The notes under the pieces were generated by a model, which saw only the letters and a list, made by a program, of their open reading frames with translations, was not told where the DNA came from and did not search any database. Both the position numbers and the translations under genes were made by a program. DNA of 64,000 bases from Lentisphaera profundi (GTDB taxonomy: Bacteria > Verrucomicrobiota > Lentisphaeria > Lentisphaerales > Lentisphaeraceae). The DNA lies in the NCBI RefSeq assembly GCF_028728065.1, contig NZ_CP117812.1, positions 1,364,001 to 1,428,000 of the forward strand, written 5' to 3'. Every line of letters starts with the position of its first letter. The stretch's first letter is position 1. This document shows positions 36,974-46,051 of the stretch, in pieces.

Positions 36974-38620
36974 TTAAATTTCTTTCTGAGCCCACGCTCG
37001 CAAGAGGTCGCGTTTGATTTTTGCATTATGGCGAACATCTACGGGAAAAGAATCTTTAAACAAAAATCTACTGATTTGCACATCCGGCAAAGTTTTTTTC
37101 AATAAAGCCCGCAATTCACCGCTAATGCTATTTTTTCTTTCTTCATTCTTTAATATATTTAAATCGTTAGGCTCAAGGATTAAGGCCGCTTCATTTTTTA
37201 GCGATACCAAGGCACTGCGTTTAATATCCTCGTGTAGGTTGAGAATATTTTCGATTTTATCGGTACATAAAAAGGTCCCATTCATTTCCACTCTTTCATT
37301 CTTTCTACCACAGAACCATAAATATCCGTCTTTATCAAAGTAGCCTAAATCACCCATGCGATGCCAGACTTTTTCACCATCATAAATTTTAGAGTTTTTC
37401 GTGCCTTCAGTATTGTTGTAGTATTCATGGGTTGTAATAGGTCCAGAGTTGACGATCTCGCCAACCTCGCCCGACCCTAGTACTAAGTTATCTGACCAAT
37501 CCTCTATAGCGCCATCAGTGATTTTAATAATTTGAATATCATATTCACCAGACATTGCTCTACCAACGCATGTGCCTGCACCCAATTCAGAGCGACGGGC
37601 ACTAAAGCTAAGGACATCACTGCCTTTCATACTCGTCAGAGGAAGTGACTCAGTGGCGCCATAGGGAACAAAGATTTCGGCACCTTCCGGCAAAATGTTT
37701 TTCAAATACCTGCGATGGACATCAGGCTCTACTGAACAACCCGCCATAACTAAGCACCTCACAGAACTTAGTTTGCGATTATGCTCTTCGCAGTAATCAG
37801 CCATGACTTTCCAAAAAGCTGGCGAGCCAAAAGAAAAAGTCACATTCTGCTCTTCAATAATCTGTAAGATTTTTACGGGGTCAGCTGCTGCGGGTTTAGA
37901 TGTATCCATATCCGGAATAACTGTCGGCATCCCCATACACACGGCAAATAATGCAAACAGTGGAAATACACTCATATCCATATCAGCCGCAGTAGCACCA
38001 TAGGATTCTTTAATAACATCTAACTGAAAATTAAATATTTTACAGCTATAAACCACTCCTTTTGCAGGGCCGGTGCTTCCGCTAGTAAATAGCAACGCAG
38101 CCATTTCGTGCTCTTCCATCTGGCATGCAGGATAAAACTTCTCTTCGTAGCTTACTGAATTTAAGTTCTTGACTCCAAAAATGGGACTATAACCTAAGCT
38201 CCAAGAAATTTTAACACTCGCAAAAGATTGGCTTTGAAAGATTTTAAATAAAAATACCGCAGGCAAAGCAACCAATGCCTCTGCTTGAGCTTGCTCAACA
38301 CAATTTAATAAATGCTTTTTCCCCATTCCAGGATCAATAAAAACGGGAACGGCGCCTAATTTAAACAAGGCAAAAGTAAGGGCGCACAAATCCGAACCCG
38401 GCTTCACTCCCAAAAGGACTCGCATACCTTTTTTTATACCTGAATCTGAAAATGCGCGCGCATACTTTGAGCTCAATTCTTCAAGCTGAAGAAAAGTCAA
38501 ATGCTTGTACACTCCCGCACCAGAGACTTTATCGCGTTTGTACAACTCAATAACAGCACGTTTATGAGCCTGTTTATCAACCTGAGCTTCTAAGCGGCAT
38601 GCTATGTTTGCATTGTTCAT
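36974..38620 (-). CDS. OleC-like acyl-adenylate-forming ligase
   Basis: An ANL-superfamily enzyme of 548 residues. LLFTSGSTGPAKGVVYS is the P-loop, VPYGATESLP the second motif, and GDLGYFDKDGYLWFCGRKNE the hinge. The N-terminal half (ALTFALFKLGAVPVFIDPGMG) resembles OleC, the beta-lactone synthetase of bacterial olefin synthesis, and fatty-acyl-AMP ligases. OleA, OleB and OleD are not seen here, so hydrocarbon synthesis is unlikely; an activated acyl substrate for the oxoamine synthase downstream would fit. Substrate unknown. Confidence 0.87.
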   Translation of the reverse strand: MNNANIACRLEAQVDKQAHKRAVIELYKRDKVSGAGVYKHLTFLQLEELSSKYARAFSDSGIKKGMRVLLGVKPGSDLCALTFALFKLGAVPVFIDPGMGKKHLLNCVEQAQAEALVALPAVFLFKIFQSQSFASVKISWSLGYSPIFGVKNLNSVSYEEKFYPACQMEEHEMAALLFTSGSTGPAKGVVYSCKIFNFQLDVIKESYGATAADMDMSVFPLFALFAVCMGMPTVIPDMDTSKPAAADPVKILQIIEEQNVTFSFGSPAFWKVMADYCEEHNRKLSSVRCLVMAGCSVEPDVHRRYLKNILPEGAEIFVPYGATESLPLTSMKGSDVLSFSARRSELGAGTCVGRAMSGEYDIQIIKITDGAIEDWSDNLVLGSGEVGEIVNSGPITTHEYYNNTEGTKNSKIYDGEKVWHRMGDLGYFDKDGYLWFCGRKNERVEMNGTFLCTDKIENILNLHEDIKRSALVSLKNEAALILEPNDLNILKNEERKNSISGELRALLKKTLPDVQISRFLFKDSFPVDVRHNAKIKRDLLRAWAQKEI

Positions 38621-38631
38621 AAAAAAACTTT

Positions 38632-39801
38632 TTATTTATTCCCAAAAGCAGAAGAAATATGGTGCTTCCAACGTGGATTCTTTGAGCTGATATCTACACT
38701 ATAAAGTTCGCCCGCAGAAGACGGCTTCTCTTTGCCGCCAATGATGGTATTGAGCTTATCAGCAATCCAGTTTTCCAATTTCAACACAGTGATTTTTTTA
38801 CGTAAACGTCCTTGCTGATCTCTGTTTAAAATAGCCGGAATAGTATTTGTTGTTACGATTTCATCAATCGATGGGTCGGCTAATTTTTCGCGACTTTCCG
38901 CTGATGAGTGAAAATGAGTTACACAGAAAATAATTCTTCGTGGTTCGTATTTTTTGAGTATGCGACAGCACTTAACAATCGTAGTTCCCGTCCTAACCAT
39001 ATCATCAAAAACGATGACATCTTTTCCTTTGATATCTTCCATGCCAATATCAGAGTCTTCGCTAGGCTCCATCTCAATAGCTCTTTCTCCAGATCTCACT
39101 TTATCCATTTTTAAGATAGGTGGGGTGATATGAGACATCTCATTTTGAATCATTTCAACGAAAGGAACCGCACCTTTATCTGGTGCACATAGTATCGTTT
39201 TACCAGGATCGACAATGCCAGAGCTAGCTAGGTAATGTGAAAAAATATCACAGGGGACATAATTGTGAAAACCACCGCTTAGCTCTTTTTGAAATAAGCT
39301 CTGTGTAGAGTATGAGTGATTGTGAATGGTGAAAGCCTGATCAACTCCAGCAAGAGATAGGAGCTGAGCATAAAGCAATGCAGTGAATGGCTGACCATCA
39401 AATTTCTTCCTTAGATCCGCCCCGCGGTCTTCCTTAAAAAATGAATGTTCATGCCTAGGGCCTCGGTCTTGGCAGGAGTAAAATAAGTCAGGCTCCATCA
39501 AAATAACCTGCTCTGCCCCGTTATCTTTTGCAGCACGTGCAATAACTAAATTACGCATCGAAAGTGAGTTGCGTGAAAAGGTAAGTGATTGGGTTGAAAC
39601 AATCACCACGGTCTTACCTTTCAAGTAATAGCCAATATCTTCAAAGGCAGTTTCGTCATTAATAAAACGAGGGCAGAATTCTGAATTCTGAAAATCTTTC
39701 AAAGCTATAAGATCTGAAACATCAACGATTTGACCACAAGAATGCGCCACATCAATTGCAAAAGGATTGTCTGAAGTGTTACCGATAATTATCGTATTCA
39801 T
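38632..39801 (-). CDS. prs: Ribose-phosphate pyrophosphokinase, long form
   Basis: Makes PRPP from ribose-5-phosphate and ATP. VIVFDDMVRTGTTIVKC is the PRPP-binding loop, and LCAPDKGAVPFVEMI the flexible loop region. At 389 residues it is about 70 longer than bacterial Prs (about 315), with additional sequence around residues 40-60 and 130-150 (FFKEDRGADLRKKFDG). First gene of the operon that continues into the OleC-like ligase (gap 11 bp). A PRPP enzyme at the head of a lipid-type operon is odd and may be simple co-transcription. Confidence 0.87.
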   Translation of the reverse strand: MNTIIIGNTSDNPFAIDVAHSCGQIVDVSDLIALKDFQNSEFCPRFINDETAFEDIGYYLKGKTVVIVSTQSLTFSRNSLSMRNLVIARAAKDNGAEQVILMEPDLFYSCQDRGPRHEHSFFKEDRGADLRKKFDGQPFTALLYAQLLSLAGVDQAFTIHNHSYSTQSLFQKELSGGFHNYVPCDIFSHYLASSGIVDPGKTILCAPDKGAVPFVEMIQNEMSHITPPILKMDKVRSGERAIEMEPSEDSDIGMEDIKGKDVIVFDDMVRTGTTIVKCCRILKKYEPRRIIFCVTHFHSSAESREKLADPSIDEIVTTNTIPAILNRDQQGRLRKKITVLKLENWIADKLNTIIGGKEKPSSAGELYSVDISSKNPRWKHHISSAFGNK

Positions 39802-40023
39802 TTTAGTTTCTACGCCCTATTTATTTGTGATAAAAAAATCACGAAAAACTAGGGGTGTATGTACTCTTTTCAAGACAGTTTTTTTCAAAGTCCTTGCTTT
39901 TTAATTTTTGATATCTTAAAAAAAACAACATTTAGTCACAATTCGACCTTAAAGCTTAATAGACATCATCCACTTGAGTGTTAGATTAGCGATCAAATAA
40001 AATAAATGAGCTAGCCATTACCA

Positions 40024-40476
40024 GTGAAATTAGTTGACTACATAGATCGCCAAAGAATTATTTTCCTTGATTCTACTGAGGTCAACTCAGCACTAGCAGA
40101 AATGGTGGATGCTTCGCAAAGTAAAATAAATAATTCAGCGAATTTCCTCCAAGCCTTAATAAACCGTGAAGAACTAATGAGTACAGGCTTCGGATTCGGA
40201 ATCGCCTACCCACATGCAAAGACTGATGATGCAGAAGAGTTTTTTGTAACTATTGGCATCAGCAAGCCAGGTATTGACTGGAAATCTTTTGACCAAAAAA
40301 AGGCTCAGCTTATCTTTATGATTGGTGGCCCTGATGGTCAACAAGATATATATCTTAAATTATTAGCGGGCTTATCAAGCTTTCTTAAAAATAGCCAACT
40401 TCACGATCAACTTTCTAGCTTCTGTGAAGATATTGACTCATTCTACCAATTTATCGTTGAAAACCTGAACCAATAA
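40024..40476 (+). CDS. PTS EIIA domain protein (PtsN/EIIA-Ntr-like)
   Basis: 150 residues. The phospho-accepting histidine lies in GIAYPHAKTDD (compare GIAIPHG in PtsN). It is the stand-alone EIIA type that regulates by phosphorylation, not sugar uptake. The start is a GTG at 40024 with no clear Shine-Dalgarno. It is followed after 2 bp by the FGE-like gene. No EI or HPr is in the window. Confidence 0.85.
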   Translation: MKLVDYIDRQRIIFLDSTEVNSALAEMVDASQSKINNSANFLQALINREELMSTGFGFGIAYPHAKTDDAEEFFVTIGISKPGIDWKSFDQKKAQLIFMIGGPDGQQDIYLKLLAGLSSFLKNSQLHDQLSSFCEDIDSFYQFIVENLNQ

Positions 40477-40478
40477 AC

Positions 40479-42014
40479 ATGAATCAAAAACGTCCTCCAA
40501 GTGCAAAGAAATTTATCCGCAAGCAAAATACTGATGTGGATGAAGGTAAACGTGTCCTCAAAGTAAGAAAACCTGGTGGTCAAAGTTCTCATATAAAAGA
40601 CACCAAAACTGGTGGCTTAAAAATTAAAGGTGCCTCAAACCAAACGAGCTCTCTGAAAATTAAAAAAGCGGGGCAAGAATCTCGACCGGCAAGTAGTAAA
40701 ACTTCAGGACTTAAAATTAAAAGTGCTTCAACTCAAACGGGCTCACTGAAAATCAAAAAAGCCGGAAATGATTCCCATCTTCCCGATACAAAAACGACTG
40801 GTTTGAAAATAAAAAGTGCTTCAAATCAAACAAATGCTACTGGCCTTTCCATTAAAAAGGGCAAAACAGCTTCACACATTTTACGACGTAGAAAAAGTGG
40901 CAATGAAACCGCTACCCCCGAAGGCCTCAATGTAAAACGACCCGGTGGTAAAACACAGGGTGTCGGTCTCAAAATCTCAGGGCGTAAAGACAAGTCAAAA
41001 ATTGAAAAAATCCAAGCTAGTGTACTCAGTAAGACAAGTGTTCCTGAAGCAGAGGACTTTAAACTCAAGTCGGCTGGCAATAACACTCTCAATGAACAGG
41101 CCTTTCACGCTCATACACCAAGTAATGGCCTTTTTGGTAATATAAAATCTGCTGTCAAAAAAGAACTTACTCCTGCCAAGCCATTAAAGGTGGCTGCCGC
41201 CATAGTAGATCCTTTATTGTCCACCTCTGATACGCCAGCTCAATCAGCACCAGAGGTACAAGAAGCACCCGTCCCAGAACTAGCTGCACCAGCTCAAGAA
41301 GCTGCACTAGAACAAAAATATCAAGATGCTGTAGGCACAGAATTCTGTTTAATCCCAACTGGTAACTATGTAGTGGGCTCAGATAATCGCCCTCACGAAA
41401 TCAATGTCCCTTTCGGTGTCAGTAAGTACCAAATAACCAAAGAACAATTTTTTACATACTTAACTGAATCAGGCCAAAGCTTCCCTCAGGAAGAACTCGA
41501 TAAAATCAATTCTATTGCACCTTATGCAAACTGCCCTATGATAAATGTCAGCTGGAATGACGCTAAGAATTACTGTCGCTGGCTCCGCAAGAAAACGGGT
41601 GAATATTATAACCTGCCTACTTCTTACGAATGGGAAGCAGCTGCACGCGGTACTTATGGTCTTCATTACCCTTGGGGTGAGCAAGCACCCACTTTGGAAA
41701 TAGCTCTTTTTAATGATGGTGTAAACGAACCATTATCCTGTTCTTCTGTTGATTATTATAGCAATAATTGTAGCCCCTTCGGTGTCACTGGCATGGTCGG
41801 CAACGCGATGGAATGGACCAACGACTCATTTGATGATGAACGTGATCCGCACATTCTTAAAGGCGGCTCATGGCGCTCACCAATAGATTTCTGTAATACT
41901 CATTCAAGCGTGGTTTCTTACCCGCCTAGCCGTCGTGAAGATTATTTTGGTTTTCGTATTATCCACGTCCCCGCTGAGTATTTCAAAGATTACTACGTTG
42001 CTAATATGACCTAA
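40479..42014 (+). CDS. FGE/SUMF1-fold protein with lysine-rich N-terminal repeats
   Basis: 511 residues. The N-terminal 200 residues are basic and repetitive: about three copies of a 31-residue unit beginning GLKIK(G/S)AS(N/T)QT and containing SLKIKKAG. They are followed by an Ala/Pro-rich linker (about 240-275) and a C-terminal formylglycine-generating-enzyme domain (about 285-505): FCLIPTGNYVVGSD, ISKYQITKEQF-like text, PMINVSWNDAKNYCRWL, WEAAARGTYGLHYPWG, GNAMEWTND, GGSWRSPIDFC and FGFRII. By eye, only the first of the two catalytic cysteines (GGSWRSPIDFC) is kept; the second position is Ser, so FGly activity is doubtful. The basic repeats may bind nucleic acid or polyanions. Confidence 0.85.
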   Translation: MNQKRPPSAKKFIRKQNTDVDEGKRVLKVRKPGGQSSHIKDTKTGGLKIKGASNQTSSLKIKKAGQESRPASSKTSGLKIKSASTQTGSLKIKKAGNDSHLPDTKTTGLKIKSASNQTNATGLSIKKGKTASHILRRRKSGNETATPEGLNVKRPGGKTQGVGLKISGRKDKSKIEKIQASVLSKTSVPEAEDFKLKSAGNNTLNEQAFHAHTPSNGLFGNIKSAVKKELTPAKPLKVAAAIVDPLLSTSDTPAQSAPEVQEAPVPELAAPAQEAALEQKYQDAVGTEFCLIPTGNYVVGSDNRPHEINVPFGVSKYQITKEQFFTYLTESGQSFPQEELDKINSIAPYANCPMINVSWNDAKNYCRWLRKKTGEYYNLPTSYEWEAAARGTYGLHYPWGEQAPTLEIALFNDGVNEPLSCSSVDYYSNNCSPFGVTGMVGNAMEWTNDSFDDERDPHILKGGSWRSPIDFCNTHSSVVSYPPSRREDYFGFRIIHVPAEYFKDYYVANMT

Positions 42015-42015
42015 G

Positions 42016-42972
42016 ATGGATCTTCCTTTTAAAGACAAAGCACTCTTGGCATTCTTTAAATATTTGAAATCTGAAAAGAACTTTTCGATCCATACTCAAA
42101 AAGCCTATTTTTTTGATATCCTTGAATTCATTATCCATAACTGGGATGAAGATGCGGTCGAAGCTACGAATTTAGACTGGTCTAAAATAGATAAAAATAG
42201 TGCTAAAAACTATATCTATACTCTTCAGCAAAGTACCATCGCGAAAAATACTCTACTGCGCAAACTCTCCTCACTGCGAAGCCTCTATCATTTCTTTCAA
42301 AAAGAAGAACTTCAAAGCATCAATCCTTTTGTCGATATAAAAGCCGCAAAAAAAGATAAGACTCTTCCCCTCATTCTCTCCCGTGAAGATATCTCTTCTC
42401 TACTCAAAGCTCCCACTGAGTACTGGAGTCAGCAAAAAGGTAAAAACAATGATTTCCTAGCAAGTCGTGACACTGCCATTTTTGAGATCATCTATAGTGG
42501 TGGCCTACGTATTCAAGAAGCCCTAGATTTAACTTTTGAGCAGATTAACCTTGAGGAGTCTACACTCAAAATTTTAGGTAAAGGAAAAAAGCAACGCATT
42601 GCTTATTTAGGCGAACCCGCAAAAAAAGCCCTTTCGGCTTACTTTGACTGTCGAAAAAATGCTGAACTGTTTTGGGCCTCACCTCGTGAAGCAGTCTTTA
42701 TCAATCTTAAGGATCACAAAGTCATTAGTGCTCGCTCAGTACAGAGGAACTTAAAAACTTACCTCAATCATTGCCAGCTCCCGCCTGATATCACACCTCA
42801 TAAATTACGCCACTCTTTTGCCACTCATTTACTTGATGCCGGCGCTGACCTGCGCTCAGTTCAAGAACTCTTAGGACATGAGAATTTATCGACAACACAG
42901 ATTTACACCCACATTTCCGCAGACCGACTTCTAGAAGCTTACGATAACGCTCACCCACACGCTCAAAGTTAA
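42016..42972 (+). CDS. xerD: XerC/XerD-type tyrosine recombinase
   Basis: 318 residues with a SAM-like N-terminal domain (about 5-110) and a catalytic domain with IYSGGLRIQEALDL (Arg), HKLRHSFATHLLDAG (HxxR), LLGHENLSTTQIYTHI (His and nucleophile Tyr). It most likely resolves chromosome dimers at dif. It starts 1 bp after the FGE-like stop, an unusual neighbour, and its stop overlaps thiE convergently by 4 bp. No dif-like site was sought further. Confidence 0.9.
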   Translation: MDLPFKDKALLAFFKYLKSEKNFSIHTQKAYFFDILEFIIHNWDEDAVEATNLDWSKIDKNSAKNYIYTLQQSTIAKNTLLRKLSSLRSLYHFFQKEELQSINPFVDIKAAKKDKTLPLILSREDISSLLKAPTEYWSQQKGKNNDFLASRDTAIFEIIYSGGLRIQEALDLTFEQINLEESTLKILGKGKKQRIAYLGEPAKKALSAYFDCRKNAELFWASPREAVFINLKDHKVISARSVQRNLKTYLNHCQLPPDITPHKLRHSFATHLLDAGADLRSVQELLGHENLSTTQIYTHISADRLLEAYDNAHPHAQS

Positions 42973-43604
42973 GCTTGACCTCGGTAATTATCTAAGATAG
43001 GATCTTTGTAGAGCTCTGAACATATTGCTACATGATGAACACCTACAGCTTTTAATAAATGAATATTATCTTTATTAATGCCACCAATAGGATAGACTTT
43101 ATTAGCCTCGATCAAAGTAAATACATCTTTAATAAACTCAGGTCCTTTTGCTTGCAAACCTTGCTTTGTCGTCGTTTCAAAGACAGTTCCAACTCCCACA
43201 TAATCAAGGACACCAGCTTCAATTAAATCTTGAGCTACTTTTGCTTCTGTTAAAGACCTCACAGTTAAGCCAATAATTTTTGATTCTCCCAAAATTTCTC
43301 TCGCACTCACGATAGAGTCATCTCCCTGACCTAAATGAACCCCATCCATACCCATCTCTTGACACAAATCTATATGGTCATTCATAATCACCTGACAGTC
43401 AGGATTACTCGCTTTGATAATCTCAAAATACTTTTTTGCTTGATCAAAAAGTGCATCTCCAGCGAGTTCCTTGATACGAATCTGAATAAGTTTTAAGCCT
43501 GGCGATAAAGACTTTAATAAGCTCCCATCCTTATCCCACTTTCCTGCCACAGTATAATCATAAATCCAATAAGCTTCATTGGCCTTCAATAATGCATCAT
43601 TCAT
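42969..43604 (-). CDS. thiE: Thiamine-phosphate synthase
   Basis: Couples the thiazole and pyrimidine moieties to thiamine phosphate. 211 residues with VIMNDHIDLCQEMGMDGVHL, GLTVRSLTEA, YVGVGTVFET and GGINKDNIHLLKAVGV. It is convergent with the recombinase gene and divergent from thrS. No other thi gene is near and no TPP riboswitch is visible upstream. Confidence 0.93.
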   Translation of the reverse strand: MNDALLKANEAYWIYDYTVAGKWDKDGSLLKSLSPGLKLIQIRIKELAGDALFDQAKKYFEIIKASNPDCQVIMNDHIDLCQEMGMDGVHLGQGDDSIVSAREILGESKIIGLTVRSLTEAKVAQDLIEAGVLDYVGVGTVFETTTKQGLQAKGPEFIKDVFTLIEANKVYPIGGINKDNIHLLKAVGVHHVAICSELYKDPILDNYRGQA

Positions 43605-43713
43605 CGTCTACTTAAATCCTTGGGAAATATTTTTTCATACTTGCCCCAAATGCATAAAGGCATTAATATGAGCAAAATTTTATTTAATCTAAAGCTTCTT
43701 GGAAATATTACTC

Positions 43714-45519
43714 ATGGATGAAAATTCAAACCTCTATAAAATACGCCACTCAATGGCTCACGTTCTTGCTCAAGCAGTTCAAGAAGTCTATCCCAAAGTA
43801 AAACTCGGCTTCGGCCCTCCAATTGAAACGGGCTTCTTCTACGATTTTGATTTTAGTGAAGAAGAATTCTCTGAAGACAAACTCAAAGAAATCGAAAAGC
43901 GCATGAGAAAAATCATTGGTCGCAAACAAGAATTCCTTTACAGCGAAACTGATCTCGATGGTGCCGTAGCAAAATTAGAAGAACTCGGTGAAGGCGATTA
44001 CAAAATCGAGAATGTGCGTAACCTTCATTCACGTGGAGTTGAGAAATTCTCCTTTTACGAAAACGGCAAATTCACTGACCTCTGTGAAGGACCCCACGTT
44101 CCCGATACGGGTGCCCTCCCCGCCAAAGCTTTCAAACTCGATCGCGTTGCTGGTGCTTACTGGTTAGGTAGCGAGAAAAATAAACAACTCACACGTATCT
44201 ATGCACTCTGCTACGAAACACCGGAAGAACTTCAAGAGTTTTTAGAGAGACGTCGTATTGCTGAACAATTCGATCACAAAAAACTCGGTAAAGAACTCGA
44301 TATCTATCACATCGACGACATGGTTGGCAAAGGTCTTCCCCTATGGTTACCAAATGGTACCGCTATTCGTGACGAAATCGAAAAGTACGCAAATGAAATG
44401 GAATTCCGCTATGGCTACAAACGCGTTTCTACTCCGCATATCGCCAAAGAAGAGCTCTACCTAACTTCTGGTCACCTTCCTCATTACGCAGACTCTATGT
44501 TTCCTCCTATGGAAGTTAAAGAGCACGACAACGATGAGTGTACTGAAAAATTCTACCTCAAGGCCATGAATTGCCCTCACCATCACTTAATCTTCAAAAG
44601 TCGTCCTCACTCATACCGTGACCTTCCTCTGCGTTATGCAGAGTATGGTACTTGCTACCGCTATGAGAAATCCGGTGAACTTTCAGGTCTCTTACGCGTA
44701 AGATGTATGACCATGAATGATGCCCATATCTACATGAGCCTCGACCAATTCGAATCTGAATTCCGCCGTACAATGGAAATGTACAAAGAGTTTTACGATA
44801 CTTTCAAATTGACTCAGTATAGCTTCCGACTCTCAGTCAGAGATGACTCCGAGAAATTTGTGGGTGATCCAGCACTATGGGCCAAAGCAGAAGCTTTATT
44901 AGCAAAAGTTATGGACGAAATGGAAATCCCTTATTATATCGGCGAAGGCGAAGCAGCTTTCTACGGTCCTAAAATTGATATCCAGTTCAAAAACCTCATG
45001 GGTCGCGAAGAAACAGTCTCTACTATCCAAGTAGATTTTCAGTCAGGTGATAAATTTGACCTGAAATTCGTTGATGCTGAGGGTGATGACCAAGTGCCAG
45101 TCATTATGCACCGTGCACCTCTCTCCACTCATGAACGCTTCATTTCCTTCTTATTAGAATACTATGGCGGCGCTTTCCCGACTTGGTGTGCACCTGTTCA
45201 AGTTTGCATGCTTCCAGTACAAGAAAGTTGCCTCGAGTATACCAATGCTCTTGCAGATGAACTCACTGGCGACTTCTTCCGTGTCGAAGTTGACAATAGT
45301 AATAATACTTTTAATAAAAAGATTCGTACCAATACCAAAAGAAAAATACCTATGCTTCTCATCATCGGTGAAAAAGAAGTCGCAGAAGGAACTCTCACAG
45401 TTCGTCGCTACGGATCACGTGATCAAATTACTATTCCGCGTGAAGAATTTATTCAAAGCTTCAAAGCTGAAGTTAAAGAAAGAAAAATGTTACGTGAACC
45501 CATGGGTTCAATTATATAG
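43714..45519 (+). CDS. thrS: Threonyl-tRNA synthetase lacking the N-terminal TGS domain
   Basis: Charges tRNA-Thr. The editing domain begins at once (LYKIRHSMAHVLAQAVQEVY, SRGVEKFSFYENGKFTDLCEG), followed by the class II core (GNGTAIRDEIEKY-like region, NCPHH, YRYEKSGELSGLLRVR, GEGEAAFYGPKIDI) and the anticodon domain. The usual first 60 residues (TGS) are missing, and only 95 bp separate it from the divergent thiE start, so they are not merely unannotated. The protein is 601 residues from the ATG at 43714; a TTG at 43699 would add five. A strong terminator follows. Confidence 0.94.
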   Translation: MDENSNLYKIRHSMAHVLAQAVQEVYPKVKLGFGPPIETGFFYDFDFSEEEFSEDKLKEIEKRMRKIIGRKQEFLYSETDLDGAVAKLEELGEGDYKIENVRNLHSRGVEKFSFYENGKFTDLCEGPHVPDTGALPAKAFKLDRVAGAYWLGSEKNKQLTRIYALCYETPEELQEFLERRRIAEQFDHKKLGKELDIYHIDDMVGKGLPLWLPNGTAIRDEIEKYANEMEFRYGYKRVSTPHIAKEELYLTSGHLPHYADSMFPPMEVKEHDNDECTEKFYLKAMNCPHHHLIFKSRPHSYRDLPLRYAEYGTCYRYEKSGELSGLLRVRCMTMNDAHIYMSLDQFESEFRRTMEMYKEFYDTFKLTQYSFRLSVRDDSEKFVGDPALWAKAEALLAKVMDEMEIPYYIGEGEAAFYGPKIDIQFKNLMGREETVSTIQVDFQSGDKFDLKFVDAEGDDQVPVIMHRAPLSTHERFISFLLEYYGGAFPTWCAPVQVCMLPVQESCLEYTNALADELTGDFFRVEVDNSNNTFNKKIRTNTKRKIPMLLIIGEKEVAEGTLTVRRYGSRDQITIPREEFIQSFKAEVKERKMLREPMGSII

Positions 45520-45541
45520 TTCTTTTCTAAATACTTTATTT

Positions 45542-45578
45542 AAAGCCACTCTGACTTAGGTCACAGTGGCTTTTTTTT
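45542..45578 (+). terminator. Rho-independent terminator of thrS
   Basis: AAAGCCACT/AGTGGCTTT stem with further TGA/TCA pairing and a run of 8 T, 22 bp past the thrS stop. Confidence 0.92.
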
Positions 45579-45598
45579 CACTATAAGCAGAAATAATC

Positions 45599-45720
45599 TA
45601 GAGTGTTTTAATACCCTTTCTAGGTGCTCTGCACCGATAGAAATCAGCGTACACCGCAAGGTGTATGACTGTGTTACGAAAGTAAATAAGGACCCAATAG
45701 GGGTCCGACACTCTATGTCG
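45599..45720 (+). ncRNA. Candidate structured RNA: multi-hairpin domain
   Basis: Four consecutive perfect hairpins: GGTGC-TCT-GCACC (45623-45635), TACACC-GCAA-GGTGTA (45650-45665), TTAC-GAAA-GTAA (45674-45685), GGACCC-AATAG-GGGTCC (45690-45706). Two have GNRA loops when read on the plus strand, which suggests that direction. An 8-bp stem, TAGAGTGT (45599-45606) with ACACTCTA (45708-45715), encloses them as a multibranch junction. It has no open frame and sits in a 470-bp gap after the thrS terminator. The Acido-Lenti-1 motif reported from Lentisphaerae is one candidate to test; I cannot confirm identity. Confidence 0.5.
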
Positions 45721-46051
45721 ACCTCATTAGCTGAGCCCAATCTCCTTTATACACGGTGCTTATCAGTACACCTTACAATATGCAAAGCATCATGTTTATA
45801 ATATTTTTATTCTTGAATCAACCAAATCCCTACAAAATTTTAAAAATAGTTTTTCTTAGAACTAAGCATTCAAATACTGCGCTTAATGGTCCCTTACGTA
45901 GTAAAGACTTATTTTACTGATCAAGACAAATTCATCTTCTTCATTCACACCCAAATACTCATTTTAATTTTATTACTTAAAAATTTGTTTTTTGATCCCT
46001 GCCGAATTATCTTTTTATAGAGAGTCAATACTTAAAGCCAGGGAGAATTTC
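45721..46051. other. Rest of the intergenic region before fadD
   Basis: About 330 bp without a gene. One further loose hairpin GGTG...CACC lies near 45755-45772; the remaining AT-rich DNA presumably holds the fad operon promoter. No known operator was recognised. Confidence 0.4.

Noticed and set aside
36974-38620. Complete olefin (OleABCD) pathway
   Set aside because: OleA, OleB and OleD homologues are absent from the neighbourhood.
43605-43698. TPP riboswitch before thiE
   Set aside because: The 95-bp gap is shared with thrS and lacks the conserved thi-box sequence.
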